DNA from: Euryodendron excelsum
Taxonomy: Eukaryota > Streptophyta > Magnoliopsida > Ericales > Pentaphylacaceae
DNA: 64,000 bases
Assembly (NCBI GenBank): GCA_033060915.1
Contig: CM065392.1
Coordinates: forward strand, 12,422,001 to 12,486,000
Direction: 5' to 3'
This document shows, one piece after another, positions 11,987-25,110 of the stretch. The first letter of the stretch is position 1, and every line of letters starts with the position of its first letter. The translations under genes and the position numbers were made by a program. Under the pieces are notes generated by a model. That model was not told the origin of the DNA. It was given only the letters and a program-made list of their open reading frames with translations, and did not search any database.

Positions 11987-12343
11987 CGAGACTGGGCAGT
12001 CTCGAGAACCAACGCCATCTAGGCAACTTTTTGAGACTGGGTAATCTCGGGAACCAATGCCATCCAGGTAGCTTCCCGAGATCAGGCGATCTCGGGGACC
12101 AACACCTTATCAAATTTCAGATGGTTCACTTTTGGCGCTTGCTAGCTCGCTAATATAGAATGTCCGTTATTCTGTAGTTCTTCGAGACTAGGCGATCTTG
12201 GGGACTAACACCACCACACAGGTAGCTTTCTGAGATCGAGCGATCTCAAGAACCAACACCACCCTATAGGTAGCTCTCTGAGACTGGGTAGTCTCAGGGA
12301 GCAACACCGCACAAGTAGCTTTTCGAGACTGGGCGGTCTCGGA
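11987..12343. repeat. Seven-copy hairpin repeat array inside the solo LTR
   Basis: Seven copies of a unit built on GAGACTGGGC(G/A)GTCTC start at 11987, 12032, 12077, 12183, 12231, 12279 and 12324. Each carries a short inverted repeat (GAGAC/GTCTC or GAGAT/ATCTC) and is followed by a relative of GGAACCAACACC. Spacing is 45 or 48 bp except for one 106-bp gap. Related LTRs in the window seem to have only one copy (near 16555, 29744 and 46294). Confidence 0.85.
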
Positions 12344-13645
12344 AACCAACACTTAGGTAAACACTGGTGCCTACTAGCCTGACTCGGTGAAAAATGACCA
12401 AACCTGCCCCTTGGGCCTCCAAGTACGTCTTTGAGAAAGTTTAAAATCCTTAAAGACAGTAAGTCCACCCTTCCAAAATGTTCTTAGGCAATTAGGCGTA
12501 CTCACTATGCCATCCTGACTGATTCCGGTCTCGTTCAGGTCAACTTCAATCAAAATGACCGTTTTGCCCTTGGGCACCCCAGTATAGTACAAATCTCTCC
12601 AGAAGGTAAATACACTTTCCAGGACCATCCCCATATAAGTTTGGTATGCTTAATATGCCACTCAAATCCATCCTGACTCTTTCTGACCAATTTCGGTCAA
12701 AATAACCATTTTGCCCCTGGTGGCTCGAGCGTGCCCTGAAACCACACCAGCTTTGGGTGCCAAACTGAAAAATCCTATTATATGCCCATGTTCAATCTAA
12801 GGTGAGTCCCGTGACTCTAAACACTTCCAAGTCAATGAGAGTCCTCTAGAATGTCTCACAGACACTCCGTTAGGGTTGTCTTTTCTCCCGATTCCCTGAT
12901 TATAATGTACTATCAAACGACTTGAGAAATGCGTGTATTAAGGAATTAGTAGAAGCCTGTCCATAGGTCTTTCCAACGATACAGCTCGATCAAATAAATC
13001 GCTTCCTGAGGCCCCCGATCGCATGGCTCGAAAGTTACTACTTTTAGAAACCCCTAGATCATCGGTTGTCTTTTCCTCCAATTCTCTGATTATGACATAC
13101 CGTCAATTGACTTGAGAAATGCATAAATTTAGAAATTTTTGAAGGTATTTTCAGAGCACTTTCTATGAGACGGTCCGATCGGATAGATCATTTCTCGAAG
13201 GCCCTGATCATGTGGCCCAAAGACTGCTACTTTTGAACATCCACGGAGCGTATCATAGACGCTTCGTAAAAGTGTATTTTCATATACACTTCCCAAGGTG
13301 ATATTTCATTCTTCCTAACACCTTTGAAGATCCCCGAAAGTTCTTGGTCCTTAAGAAACAATAGGAGAACATCGTCAACGTGACCGATTTTCTTAAATCT
13401 TTCTCGGATTGCACAATTATTGAGGCAAAGTTAATATGAAAGTTCCCGGCAGTGGAGCGTATACTACATGCGCCCAACTTGTGGTCAGATCAATCAAAAC
13501 TTTGCTTGCTCCCTAAGTTAAGTCAGTACAGAGTGTGTCACGTGGCATTCAAACAATGGAACAGTACTGACGCATGTGCTATATGCGCTAGGGCAAAAAT
13601 TTCCTAGACGTATGTACTACGTGCGCCAGGCCCCAACAGATTGCT

Positions 13646-13652
13646 TATAAAT
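13646..13652 (+). promoter_or_regulatory. TATA box of outer solo LTR
   Basis: TATAAAT in the context TTGCTTATAAATGCAGG, at the same LTR position as the TATA boxes near 30875 and 45291. Confidence 0.5.
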
Positions 13653-15059
13653 GCAGGCATCACCCTTTACATATTTCAGAATCGAAAACAATAGCGAAGT
13701 TCTGCAAAAATAGCCTCAGAACTCCAAAATTCTCTGTACACCTCACCCTCCAAACACCTAAGTTAGATTCAACCTTTCTCTAGCCTATACACTCCCTCTA
13801 CAAAGCTTCTAATGCCATAGAAAAGTTATTTCTAGTCCCTTCAAGCCTCTCTAAGGCCATTCAAGTTCAAGACAAGTCATCCATGGAAGCTTGAAAGTGG
13901 TTTGAAGATAAAGGTGGTATTCCCTTTTGATTTATGTCTCTCCCACTTCTCTCTTCTCCCTCCTAGTCCACTTAGACTACTCTTCTCTTTTAACCCCCAT
14001 CTTCTACCCTTTTTTCTTGCATGCCTGAAACAAGTGAGCTCCTAGGTCATGCCTAGAGAAAAACTTGTGAGAGCTATTGTGTAGGGGGATCTCTCACTAG
14101 CCTACTTTAAGATGGTATGGCCTTAGAGCAGCTTGCAATTTGGTGTGGCCTTTAGCCTTGTATGATTTCATGACCCCTCTTTTGTATATAGTTACTATGT
14201 TCATGTTTTGCATGCTTTGTTCCATTTTCATGTTCATCATCATTTTTCAAAAACCTTCACTACTTCTATTTTTATGTCATTCTCAAATTTCATATTCAAG
14301 TATTTTCCTAAAAATGGTTCTAAGAGTTGGTTCCTTGAAGCCTATGCCAAACTCTCAATTTCCACATCATAGAGAACCCTTCTTAAGTCCCTTGACGTCA
14401 CTTTGCATCATTGCATTTTACTATCTTCAAATTGCATAAAAATGATTTTCAAACCTTGTATTTCACTTTGATTTTCAAAGTATTGTAGTTGAAATGGTTC
14501 TCATGGAACCCTTTCTTGAGTGATCTCCTCATTTATTGACCACAGGGACCCTAGCTCACTAGAGTGATTTTCTACACCCCAAAAATGGTTTTCAAGACAA
14601 CCCTCTTCAATAAGGGCTCTCAAAAGTTCATTCTCTTTAATTTACATAAAAATAATTTTCCAAAACTACCATATCCATCTTGATTATTAGAAGTTTTGCT
14701 CTCTTGAATATTGTGGTTGGAATGGTCACATGGAGTCCTCTTTGGAGTGATTTCTATCAAATCAACCAATGAACCCTTATTTCGTAGAGTGGTTTTCAAC
14801 ATCTTAAAAGTGGTTTACCAAAACATCCTTTCCAAAAATAATTTTCAAAGGTTCATTCTTTTTAGTTTTCAATCAAAGAAATCTTCAAAACTATCTATTC
14901 AATATTGATTTTCACAAGTTTTACTCTCTTGAGTTAATGGTTGAAATAGCTCCAAGGCAACCCTCTCTTGAGTGGTTTTCAAAAACCAACCATATGAACC
15001 CAATACTCACTTGAGTGGTTTTCATAAAATGGTTTTCAAAACACACTTTCAAGTTTCAT

Positions 15060-15360
15060 GCATAAAACCACATTTTCAAAACCATTAGGTCTAAACCCTA
15101 GTTCAAAATCACATTTTCAAAACCATTAGGTCCAAACCCTAGTTCAAAACCACCTTTCAAAACCCTAGGCTAACTTAACCCTAGTTGTCCAAATCCTAGG
15201 TTAACCTGACCCTAGTTGTCCAATCTTAGGTTAACCTAACCCAAGTTAGCTAACTCTAGGTCACCTTAACCTAATTTAACCTAACCCAAGTTAGTTAATC
15301 CAAGGTCACCTTAACCCTCGGTTAACCTAACCCGAGTTAGTTAACCCTAGGTCAACCCAA
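15060..15360. repeat. Degenerate AACCCTAG/TTAACC repeat block in LTR
   Basis: Multiple imperfect copies of phrases such as AACCCTAGTTGTCCAA and CCTAGGTTAACCT recur about every 30-45 bp. Individual phrases resemble the plant telomere unit CCCTAAA, but the spacing does not, so this is an LTR-internal repeat rather than telomeric DNA. Confidence 0.6.
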
Positions 15361-16025
15361 CCAATGTTATTAAGCTTCAAGACTCCAATTCAAGGACCCT
15401 TTTTCAAATGATCTTTCAATTCAAAACCTTTGTCATAGCATACTTTCAAAAACATCCTACTCTCTTGAGATTTCAAAAATCAACTCCAAAATCTTTTCAA
15501 ATACTCCCATCCTCTATCCCCAAAATGTTTCCAAGAAATTCTTTTAAACTTGTCTCGACTAAAATGGCCAGACATTTAACATTTTCAAAAAACTATGTTA
15601 AAAAATGTTTTTAAAAACTCACAACCAAAAAGTGTCCCTAACCTTGTATGGTTAAGGATTCTAAGGGAGGGTGCTACATTAAGTACAACCTTCAAGGTTG
15701 TCCATATTAGGATTCCAAAACCCTAAGTGTTTTCAAAAGCTCTTTTCAAAAATGATTTTCAAGTATCACATTCTTGAAGCAACCCAAATCTTTCCATGGT
15801 TAAGGTTGTTCAAGTATAAGTGAAATATTCAAGAATGGTTTTATAATCCTAAAGTTTTAAAAATCAAAAAGGAAGTCTCTAGTCCCTTTTTCATACATGT
15901 TTTCAAAATTCATAGCCTGAAAGGAGTTTATGTTCTTCAATGACTAACCTCTTAAAGATGATGAAACATTAAACATGCCTTTCATAAGGTATTCAAAGAC
16001 TACTTTCTAAAGCTTTTTGAAGACG

Positions 16026-19000
16026 TGTAAGCATCCTATTTTTGCTCGCTCGACAATCTCCGGTCCAACTAGACTCACATTCAAACTGACACAGACACAT
16101 TCGAGTCAAAACCAGTTTTCTAGACTCAATCCAGTTAATTAATAGCTTCGCAAGCTTGCAGGGCCCAATCGAGACGAAATGACCAAAATGCCTTTAGGGC
16201 ATTGCTCGGTCCATTTCCAGTTGGCACATCTTCCTAAAGGATGATAAATCCCTATTTCAACCTCAATTCCAGTTTCAATTCTAGTCTAGACTAATTAAAC
16301 TCAAATAGGCACATCTTTTGAGATAGCTGATCCCTCAAATGGTAAGTCCATCCAATCTGGCGCGTTTATCAAGAAAACTCCTCAGAACGGTAAGTTCCTT
16401 CAAACTTGTCAATCGGAACAGAACCCAAGTCCTCAAGATGGTAGAACGGTTCACTTCTAGCGGCTGCTAGCTCACTAATGTAGAATGTCCGTTATTCGGT
16501 ATGTCTTTCGAGAAAGTTGATCCCTTATACGATAAGTCCATCTAGCAGCTTTTTGAGATCAGGCAGTCTCCAGAATGAACGTACCCTATCAGAGTGGTAG
16601 AAATACTCGCAAATAAGTCAACATTGGGAATTGCCAACAAACCCCCTATGTTACGGGACTAACCTCACTCTCTTGGCTATGATACGTTTACCGAAGGACG
16701 GGATACCTTTGGAAACCAACTCGTTACACGCCATCAGAGTGACAGAAACACTCAGAACCCCAGTAAACACCAGTGTCTGTTAGCCCACTCAGGTGAAAAA
16801 AGACCAAACTATCCCTTGGTGGGATTTTTATCCTGGCATCACTGCAACAGGTGCTAAGGTGGTTTTGTTTGCTTATTGATACAGACTCTTCCCTTGCATA
16901 AAAGAGGTCCAAAAATACAGTTCAAAAACTCTGTGTCTCTAAATTTAGAGCTCAAAGTCTTTCCAAACCCTAGCCCTCTTAAGCCTCTTCAAGCCCTAGC
17001 CGCCATACACTCAAACCCTAGCTTTTATACACTTTATACACTCAAACACAAGTCTCCAAAGCCTCCATTGAAGATTCAAAGTGCTGCAATTTTGAAGCTC
17101 TCAAGGTTCAAGTAAAGCAAGAAGAAGATGAGGTAGGCTTTCGATTTATTTTTATGTATTCCCCCCTCTCTCTTCTCTTTCCTAACCTACTTGGGTTTTC
17201 TTTTACCTCCCTTTCTAGCATACTTGAAATAAGGGACTTCCCGGTTTATGCCTAGGAAGGACTGTTGAAGGTCATCATGCTGGGGGCTTTCTTCTAGTTC
17301 AACCTTTGATGGTGTGGGTTTGGCTCCCTAGCTTATGTGGTGAAGCCTGACCTTGTATATTTACGACCCTATTGCATTGTGCATGTCATATTTATACATT
17401 CATAAAAAATTGCTTTTAAAATTGTTTTCAAACCTACATCAAAGTTGTTTTCAAACTTGCATTGAAAATCTCTTTTTTTTTTTTCAATCTTGTTTTCCAA
17501 AATCACAATTCTAAAGTGATTTTAGCCATTCCATGGTTAGGGTTATTTTAGAAAAATGCTATATTTAATGTGGCTATCAAGGTCCAAACTTTGGGTGTAA
17601 ATCCTAAATTGTTTTCATCAAAACCACAATCTTAAGATGATTCTAGCCATTCCATGGTTAGGGTGATTTTAAGAAAGTGTGATATTCAATGTGATCATAT
17701 TGATCCATATTTCAAATCCTTGTTGTTTTCAAAATCACAGCCCTAGAATGGTTCTAATCTTCTCATAGTTAGAATCGTTTTAGGGAAGTGAGATATTCAA
17801 GAGACTTGTAAAAGTTCATATTCAAACCTCTTTCCAAATTGTTTTTCAAATAAATTCCTAAAAACTCTTTTCAAACTTCTTTTTAAAAACTCTTTTCAAC
17901 AATCTACTTTCTAAAAACTCCTTTTAAAGATCTTATTTCCAAAACTCTTTTTCTTGGAGTTCAAGTCAAGCCCTAGAATCCATGGTTAGGAAACCCTAGT
18001 TCCTTTTCCTAAAATGATGACTTCCTATTTTGTCTTAAATCATAGGTTTCTAAAACTATTTTCTACATTAAATCTTAGATCTCCAAAACCACTTTTTCCA
18101 CACGAAATCATAGATTTCCAAATCCATAATTTTCAAAACTCAACCTTTCTAATTCAATGTAAAATCTAATCTTTTCATTTAGAAAACTAAATCTAATCCT
18201 CTAATTTTGAAAATAAAATAAAATCATCTATTTTTGAAAATAAAATTCAATCTTCAGTTTTAGGAAATAAGAATCAATCTTTCCTAAATTCAAATCTTTC
18301 CTAATTCTAGTTTTTCCTAATTCAAACCTTTCCTAATTTCAAACATTTCCAAATCTTAACTTTCTAAACTTCAACTTATGAAATCTTTCCAAAGTTCAAA
18401 CCTTTCTAAATTCAAAACTTTCCAAATTCAAATATTTCCAAAATCAAAACTTTCCTAAAAAGAAACTTTTATAAAATGGAACTTTCTTATTTTGAAACTT
18501 TCCTAATTCAAAGCTTTCTTAAAACCAATTTTTCCTAAACCGTAACTTTTTAAGTTCTTTCAAATCAAATAATCAAGTCAAATCTTTACAAGTCTTTCCA
18601 AGTCAAGTGTTTCTAAATCAAATCAAATCATTTTCACATCTTTCTTAAATCCAACCTCCCTAATTCGGAGCTTTCTAAAATCAAACTTTTCATGTTTAAA
18701 TCAAATCTTTCCAATTCAATTATATGCTCCAATCTTAGGTTACCTAAACCCTAGGAGGCCTATATTCTAAGTTCAACCCTAACCCTAGAGTTAGGAAGCT
18801 TCCACTCTTTTCTAAAAAATATGATTTTTAAACTTCAATCTAAGTCAAGATGTTTTCAAAGCTCAACTCAATTTTTTAAAATCAAGTTATAGTTTTACTC
18901 CTCAAGTTCAATTTTAAATCAAAGCTCAATTTTAAATCCTCAAGCTCAATTTCAAATCAAAATCAATTCCAAGTTCGATTTCAAATCTTCTATTGAAAGT

Positions 19001-19796
19001 TCAAATCAAACCCTTTTTAAATCAATCCTTTTTAAGTTAAGCTTTTCAAAAAATCTCAAAGTGTCTATTTTCAATAGGACCCCGAGTCCGAACTACGACT
19101 GACCTAATTCCCAATAAAGAGATACGTAGGCAACTCTAATGGGTGCGGTAACAACCTTTTTTAAAATTTTAATTTCACAACCTTTTTCAAATTTTTAATT
19201 CTATAATCTTTTTTAAATATCAAATATATTTTCAAAATCAAATCTTTTCTTGCACTTGCATGTCATGCATCTTATTAAACATTTTTCTAACATTCTTTTC
19301 AAAGTGGATATCGTATTGGACACTTGATAATCGAAGATTCTAATTGAATGAATCTAGGGTGAATAGACACGTAGGTATCGTAAGGGCAGGGGAGGGTGAT
19401 GATCTTAGGATATCTTCTCTACACGTAACCAAACTCCAGACTTAGAATCACTGTTTTCAAAGACTAAAATGGAGTTATTTTTTAAAAAGGGCTTAAATCT
19501 TTTCAAAGGGTACCAAACAACCTATTTTCTAAAAAACCCTCTCTTGAGGAAGTGTTCAAAACCTTTTCAAAAACCCTAAGTTTAATTTTTAGATTGCACT
19601 TAGTTTTAGGTGACCTAACTTATATTAACAAAGTTAGGTAGCTATTCCAAACTTCTTTCCAAAAGCCCTTAATCAAATCAATTTCAAATTCAAACCTAGT
19701 GACACTCGTCCTTCTAGGAGGATGAATTCTAACGAGAGAGCTCCGTGTTTTTCTCACTTTTATGTTTTCTCTAGTGCAAAAAATTGGGGCGCGATA
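16026..19796 (+). mobile_element. 5' LTR of gag/PMD Ogre/Tat-like element
   Basis: It starts TGTAAGCATCCTATTTTTGC and ends GGGGCGCGATA; a canonical ACA end would need one change. It is followed directly by the PBS. The position equal to the TATA box of the 3' LTR reads GCTTATTGATACAG (about 16871-16884), so the box is probably lost. The 17900-18720 part is built from short degenerate TTTCCTAATTCAAA-like phrases. Frames in this LTR are accidental. Confidence 0.75.
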
Positions 19797-19797
19797 G

Positions 19798-19816
19798 TTG
19801 GCGATTCTACTGAGGA
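19798..19816 (+). other. Primer binding site (Tat/Ogre type)
   Basis: TTGGCGATTCTACTGAGGA follows the 5' LTR after one base. It resembles the TGGCGACTC...GGGGA site of Tat/Ogre elements, which I recall as complementary to tRNA-Arg. The differences are mostly C-to-T or G-to-A changes. Confidence 0.65.
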
Positions 19817-21350
19817 TGCTTAGAGGGTTAGGCCATTGCCATGTCTCTTCACCCTCACTCATCTAGAGTCTTTGATCAATTTTTTCAATTTTATCAACCT
19901 TAAATTTTTCAAAATCAAACTTTTCAAAGCTGTTTTCGAAAGCATGCATTCAATTACATTCAATCATTCTATCTTGCATTAAGTTTGTCATCCAAGTACT
20001 GACTTTTTACATCTTTATTTTTGTAGGTGGACTTTCATTCACATTTTTATTTTATGTCATATTAACTGTCATACATGTCATGAATGAATGAAATGAACAG
20101 GATGAATAGGAGTTGTTGGGCTATTTCCTCTGCTTTTCAAAATTTCACACACACATTGCACGTGCATAAGCATTTCTATACTTGCATTCTCTACCTAAAT
20201 ATGTCCTTTCTAGCTAGAAGCAGGAATGGTATATTGGTTGTGGGCGGATGCTGTGTCAGTTTCTTAGCCTACGGCCTCTTGATGGTTCTCCCGCTCGAAT
20301 CACCAACTGATAATGGCAGCAGCTCAGGGAGTGGGCCTAGGTTTGAAGATATGGAAATTGAGCCTTATTAGTAAACCCTCAACCTTATACTCATGTAGAA
20401 AATATGCATAGCCGAACCTCTGCTAGATTTAAGACACACATGTTAATTTCAAAACCATGGTGGAAAGGGCGACCACTTTACTTTCTTTTATTCTTGTCTA
20501 TTATTACTGTCATAATGCTTGTGTAACTGCTCATGCATACATGTTTACTTTACAATTGCATTCTCTCTCTCTACTTTATGCATACATGTTCACACATTCA
20601 ATATTCCATGTCAAGACAAAAGTTCCAAAGTAACTCAAGTCACTACCTCTTCATACATATGATCAACCCAAAGAGAGTGACACCAAGTTTATTCTTCATT
20701 GCATTAAACTTACCAAAATTCTATGGGTTCCCACGTAACTAAGGACTCATGGCATGCATTTCAAGTCATTCCATAAAGAGGAACCCCAATCCCTCTATGC
20801 TCACGGAGATAGGGTTGCTAAGAAGACAAGCGGCAATAAAATAGTAAGGTCTCTCAATGACCTCCTCAACATCAAATTCAAAGAAGGCTAATCCAAAAAC
20901 TCAAGAGCAGTTTAGGATCTCAAATGTAAAAGTAGATAGGTAGAAGTCCCAAGGAAAGTGTTCCCTCTCCCCATATTAAAATGTACTTTGATTCCGTTGT
21001 ATTTTAAACTCAAAGTTCAGTGTACTCCTCTACTTTTTGTAAATCAATGAATGAATGAATGTATGTTCTCACTCGACGGTAAGGTATTTGCATACAGGGG
21101 CAAACCCCCTATCTTTAAAAAGTGAGCCAAAATCATCATGTTTAGTCTCCCTCTCAAGAAGGGACACCCTTAAGACATGCATTGCATAAAACTTTCTAAA
21201 TATCAAAAACTAACTTATGGCTTGTGTCCTTGTTTTTCTTTTCCTTATTTTTCTTTCACAGAGACTACCCTATAAAAGGCCACCATTGCTCTTAAGAAAG
21301 ATCGGCATCCACCTAGAGACTCCGTCATTACTCAACAAAGAGCTGCACTA
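19817..21350 (+). other. Leader between PBS and gag
   Basis: A mostly non-coding leader. One 95-codon frame at 20084-20371 contains a hydrophobic stretch (GILVVGGCCVSFLAYGLLMVL) followed by an acidic tail. It could be a trace of the extra ORF that some Ogre elements carry upstream of gag, but nothing in it is diagnostic. A small GAAT repeat lies near 21045-21060. Confidence 0.4.
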
Positions 21351-23290
21351 ATGGTTGCCAATCTTGATGAGTCATCCTTAGTCTCTCGAGAAGAGGTCAA
21401 TGAAATAAGAACCAAGATCGATGAGATGTTCAAGCTCATCCAGTCCATGGCTATGAAAGATGCTGCATTGGCCCCGTCATCATCCACGATTCTTCCTAAG
21501 GACTCTGAACCTGTTAACCCAAGGGTTTTGCTTCAAAATGATACTACGGGGAAAAACAAGGAGGATGCCAAGGGGGCTAACATTGAAGAAGAGGAAACTG
21601 TACTGCTCTCGCTTGCTATGAAAAGAACTCCCATCGACGCTTTTAGTATGAAAATTCAAGGGTTGGAAGACTCGCTGCGAAGCCTTCATGGTCATGACAC
21701 CTTTGGGCTTGCATTCTATGACAAGTTGTGCTTCTCTCCAGACCATCCGAGACCTACCAAGTTCAAAATGCTTGACTTTCAAAAATATGATAGTAGCGGT
21801 AACCCTATTACCCACCTTTGCCTTTATGCTGGGGCATTAAGTGGTCATGGAAATGATTTGAAACTCCTTATGCAATTGTTCCAACATAGTCTCACTGGGT
21901 CCTCCTTGCAATGGTTTGCCCAACTTGACTTGAGGAATATCACAACCTGAATCGAGCTGGTCAATGCATTTAAAGCCCAATATCACCATAACATAGACTT
22001 CACCTCTAACTAGTGGCTCTTGATGACCATAAGTAAAGAAGATAAAGAGAGCTTCAAAAGTTACGCCCTTAGGTGGAGGGAAGTAGCTGCGCAAGTCAAT
22101 CCCCTCTTGGACAAAAAATAGTATGTGCAATTGTTTATACACACTTTCGAAGGCATATACTATGATAAGCTCTGCACTAGCATAAGGAAAAGCTTCTCCA
22201 AGCTCATCATGCAAGGTAAAATGATAGAGAATAGTCTTAAGAAGGGGAGGATTATAGATCCCTATGCAAAAATCGGAGAAAGTTGTACCAATGTAGCCAA
22301 AAAGGTGGCTACTACAAGGGGAGTAATCAAGAAGCAGAGTGAGGCGTCTACTATTTTGCCCGTTCAACCACCCCAATACCGTCCACCACTTCAGTTTCAC
22401 CCTATCCTACCCATGCCCACACAAGCACCCAACTTTGGCCTTGCTAGGGCGTAACCTAACTTCATTAGGCCGGCCCGACGCATCTGTGACTTTGATACCT
22501 TAGCCTACACCCAAACCGAGGCCTACCATAACTTTTTGAAAAACAACATCCTAAAGCCCATATCAGCCCGTCCATTGTCAAGCCTTCTACCTCCAACCTT
22601 TAATGGCGCCCTCACTTGTGAGTATCATTTGGGTAGCCAAGGGCATGACACCGAAAGCTATTTCTCCCTCAAACACAAAATTCAAGATCTAATAGATAAT
22701 AAGACCATTGACCTACAACTAGTAGACCCTACTCCCACCCCCTATGTAACCCCAAATCCTCTGTCGAACCACATGAAGGGGATTGGAAGATTGATGAAGA
22801 AAGCGATTGGGAGGAGGAATTCCCACTATTCCCGATCTATCTCTATAATCCTAATGACGTGCATGATCTTGCAGACTGGTCGATTGAGGAGCCAACACTT
22901 ATGGAGGAAGACCCTGCTAAAGATATGGTCGTTGATGGTTGGGGTGTTAAGTTTTTACACCCTAAGTATACCATGGTTGAATGCCACCTATTGGAGAACC
23001 CCTGGCTCGCGACTGAGTTTAACTACGAAGACATGAGCTTGGAACTAGAAGAGCCAAAATCATCGGCAAAGCCATTCGAGCTGGAGGGAGGCGAGCTAGC
23101 CACCCTATTTGTAGAAGAACCTGAAAAGGCCGCGAAGGACAACAAGGAGGTCAATGAAGCTAACAACTACACTATTAACATCAACACACCCAGAGGCCTA
23201 GAAGAAGTCTTTGCCTACCTTGCCTTAGCCGAGGATCGCAATGATGGATGGAGTGTCGAAAATGTGGGCATCATCCCAAAACCATACTGA
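21351..23290 (+). pseudogene. Decayed gag of Tat/Ogre-like element
   Basis: A single frame from ATG 21351 is readable with stops at 21948-21950 (TGA), 22011-22013 (TAG), 22119-22121 (TAG) and 22452-22454 (TAA). A one-base frameshift near 22780-22793 then moves it to the frame that ends at 23288-23290, about 646 codons overall. The retrotransposon gag core is recognisable: KMLDFQKYDSSGNP, then LLMQLFQHSLTGSSLQWF, then ESFKSYALRWREVAAQV. Further on, CEYHLGSQGHDTESYF resembles the Tat-type pseudo-zinc-knuckle region with CxxH...H; the cysteine usually expected later is Tyr/Phe here. The last 150 residues are acidic and unlike standard gag. Gag would package the RNA in cytoplasmic particles; this copy cannot be full-length. 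Confidence 0.75.
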
Positions 23291-23702
23291 TAAGGATTCT
23301 CTTCAAAAGTGTACAAGAGAGGAGTGTTTTTACCCACTTTCTTTTTATCCCTTTTATTTTCGTCTTTAAATTGATATTTGCATTTCCCTTCTTCTAAAGA
23401 ACTATATGCTTTTCACTGCCCTAATAAAAAGATAGTTTTTCATTCAATTACTATTGTCTCATATTTTTTGTGAAAGGTGAATGCTTCTTGAACAAAGGGT
23501 GCATTCTGTCTTATAGAGGAGCTGACTTGAAGGGTGTGATAGCATGAGTTAACCGCTCGCCGAATGGTCAACTTCTCGAGGAGAGAGGGGATAAGGATGA
23601 GTGAGAAAACCACCCAAAAGCAGCACTTACAAGACACCGAAGTTAAGCGATGTGTGGCCAGACTATCAAAAGGAAGATGAGCCATCTTTCATTTTTCCAT
23701 AA

Positions 23703-23738
<36 letters not shown>

Positions 23739-25110
23739 CCTTTTTCTTAACCCACTAGTGCCTCACAGAAAAAGAAAGATTTCTTGTCAACCCCGATCCA
23801 AAACCATCCTCCCACACTATAACAGACAGGTAACTGAAGACTTAACAAAGAATGTCACTCATCCTCCATCAAGCTAAAGCAACGTGAAGGCTTTATGGAT
23901 CAAGCAATCTGGTTCAAAATGAAGAGGGGGCCTTCATTTCATTCCCATACAGTAAAAAATAACCATTTTCGAACATGTTGAGTCGGTTATTTTTTTTTTC
24001 AAGAAAACCCCAACCTAGGGATCACCACCCACTATGGGTTAGAATGAGACACTAAGAATAAGATCTGAGGGAAAGGAGTTGTAGAAGTGTTCATCTCACA
24101 AAAAAAAGGGGGTCATTTCGTGCCATCTTGAAAAGCGCATAGTAAAAGCAAGAAAGGAAATCCAAAGGTGATTATAGGCAATAAAAAGCCCAGTAGAAAC
24201 ATTAGGTTTGAGTCTTTACCCTTTCTTGTAAAAACCTAATACCATAGTCTACATTACAACCATAGTAAAGTCTGCTCTAATTGAAAAGAGATTACTTGAT
24301 CTAAATGAGCCAAACGTGTCGTTGAGGCAAAGGAAGGATAGTAAAGGACAAAATCTTACCGAGAGACCAGTCAAGGATGGTATGGATTTAAACCCTACTG
24401 ATAAGAACATCCAAATTTATGCCTGCATATCCGTTTGATTCAAAACCCCATAACTTAGCCTACATTACGGTCCTAAAACAAAGCCTCCTCAAATTGAAAG
24501 ACTAGCTACTTATCACTCTACCAAAGGTCAAGTAAGTCATTGCCTAAGCCCCGAGGGTTGAGAGTTCAAGCCAAATGATCCTAGACACTAACCCAAAGTA
24601 GAGAATTAGAGTTGATCAAAAAGGTTAAGAAAGGTACGAAATGCTATCATCCAATCAAGGTAGGGTTGAGCCAAAAGAGAGACTAAACCTTTGACAAGAA
24701 AGGAGTTGCCATTTCAAGGATGTAGAGTTTGACAACACTTCGTCCATTTTATTAATTGGTGCATTCCTTACATGTGCATACATTTTTGTAAAAATTTTAG
24801 CATGAGCTTCGTATACATATAACATAACTTCCTGTAGAAATAAAAGTCACCAATGCAGTTCAATATCATATCCAAAACTTGCAATAAACATACATCATCA
24901 ACATTATTCCTGCGCATGCATCGATTCATATATCTAGCTATATAAATCATAAATATCCATCCCTACTCGTACATTAATACATACATCTGACAATCTGAAT
25001 CATAAATATCTATTCTGTTCAAAAGTTACAAATAAATTGTCTAAACAAAATAAATACATGTCCAGGTCATGATATAGGAGAGAGACTAGGTCTACGACAA
25101 GAGGCACGCA
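23291..25110. other. Non-coding internal region of the gag/PMD element
   Basis: No pol-like motif was found on either strand. It contains an AT microsatellite (about 23711-23737) and A/G-rich stretches. Frames at 23440-23877 and 24768-24950 have no family character. This is where protease-RT would follow gag in an autonomous Ogre. Confidence 0.6.

Larger units (their letters stand above)
11806..16025 (+). mobile_element. Ogre/Tat-like solo LTR, left part
   Basis: It starts TGTAAGTATCCCACTTTTGC, matching the starts at 16026 and 29217 and the mirrored end at 46815. It is continued by 33575-34677, which ends GAGGCGCGACA, for a total of about 5.3 kb. Flanking bases are CCCGT (11801-11805) and CTCGT (34678-34682), a 4/5 target duplication. 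No internal region exists apart from the nested element, so it is a solo LTR. It contains a TATAAAT box at 13646-13652, a hairpin repeat array (11987-12343) and a stretch of degenerate AACCCTAG-like repeats (15060-15360). The minus-strand frames at 11922-12634 are translations of the repeat array. Confidence 0.75.

Noticed and set aside
11922..12634. Three minus-strand ORFs with internally repeated peptides
   Set aside because: They are translations of the hairpin repeat array in the LTR; repeats spaced 45-48 bp automatically keep the frame. No start context or domain was seen.
23291..25110. Possible pol region after the Tat/Ogre-like gag
   Set aside because: Reading both strands gave no protease, RT, RNase H or integrase motif. 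The frames are short and low in complexity.
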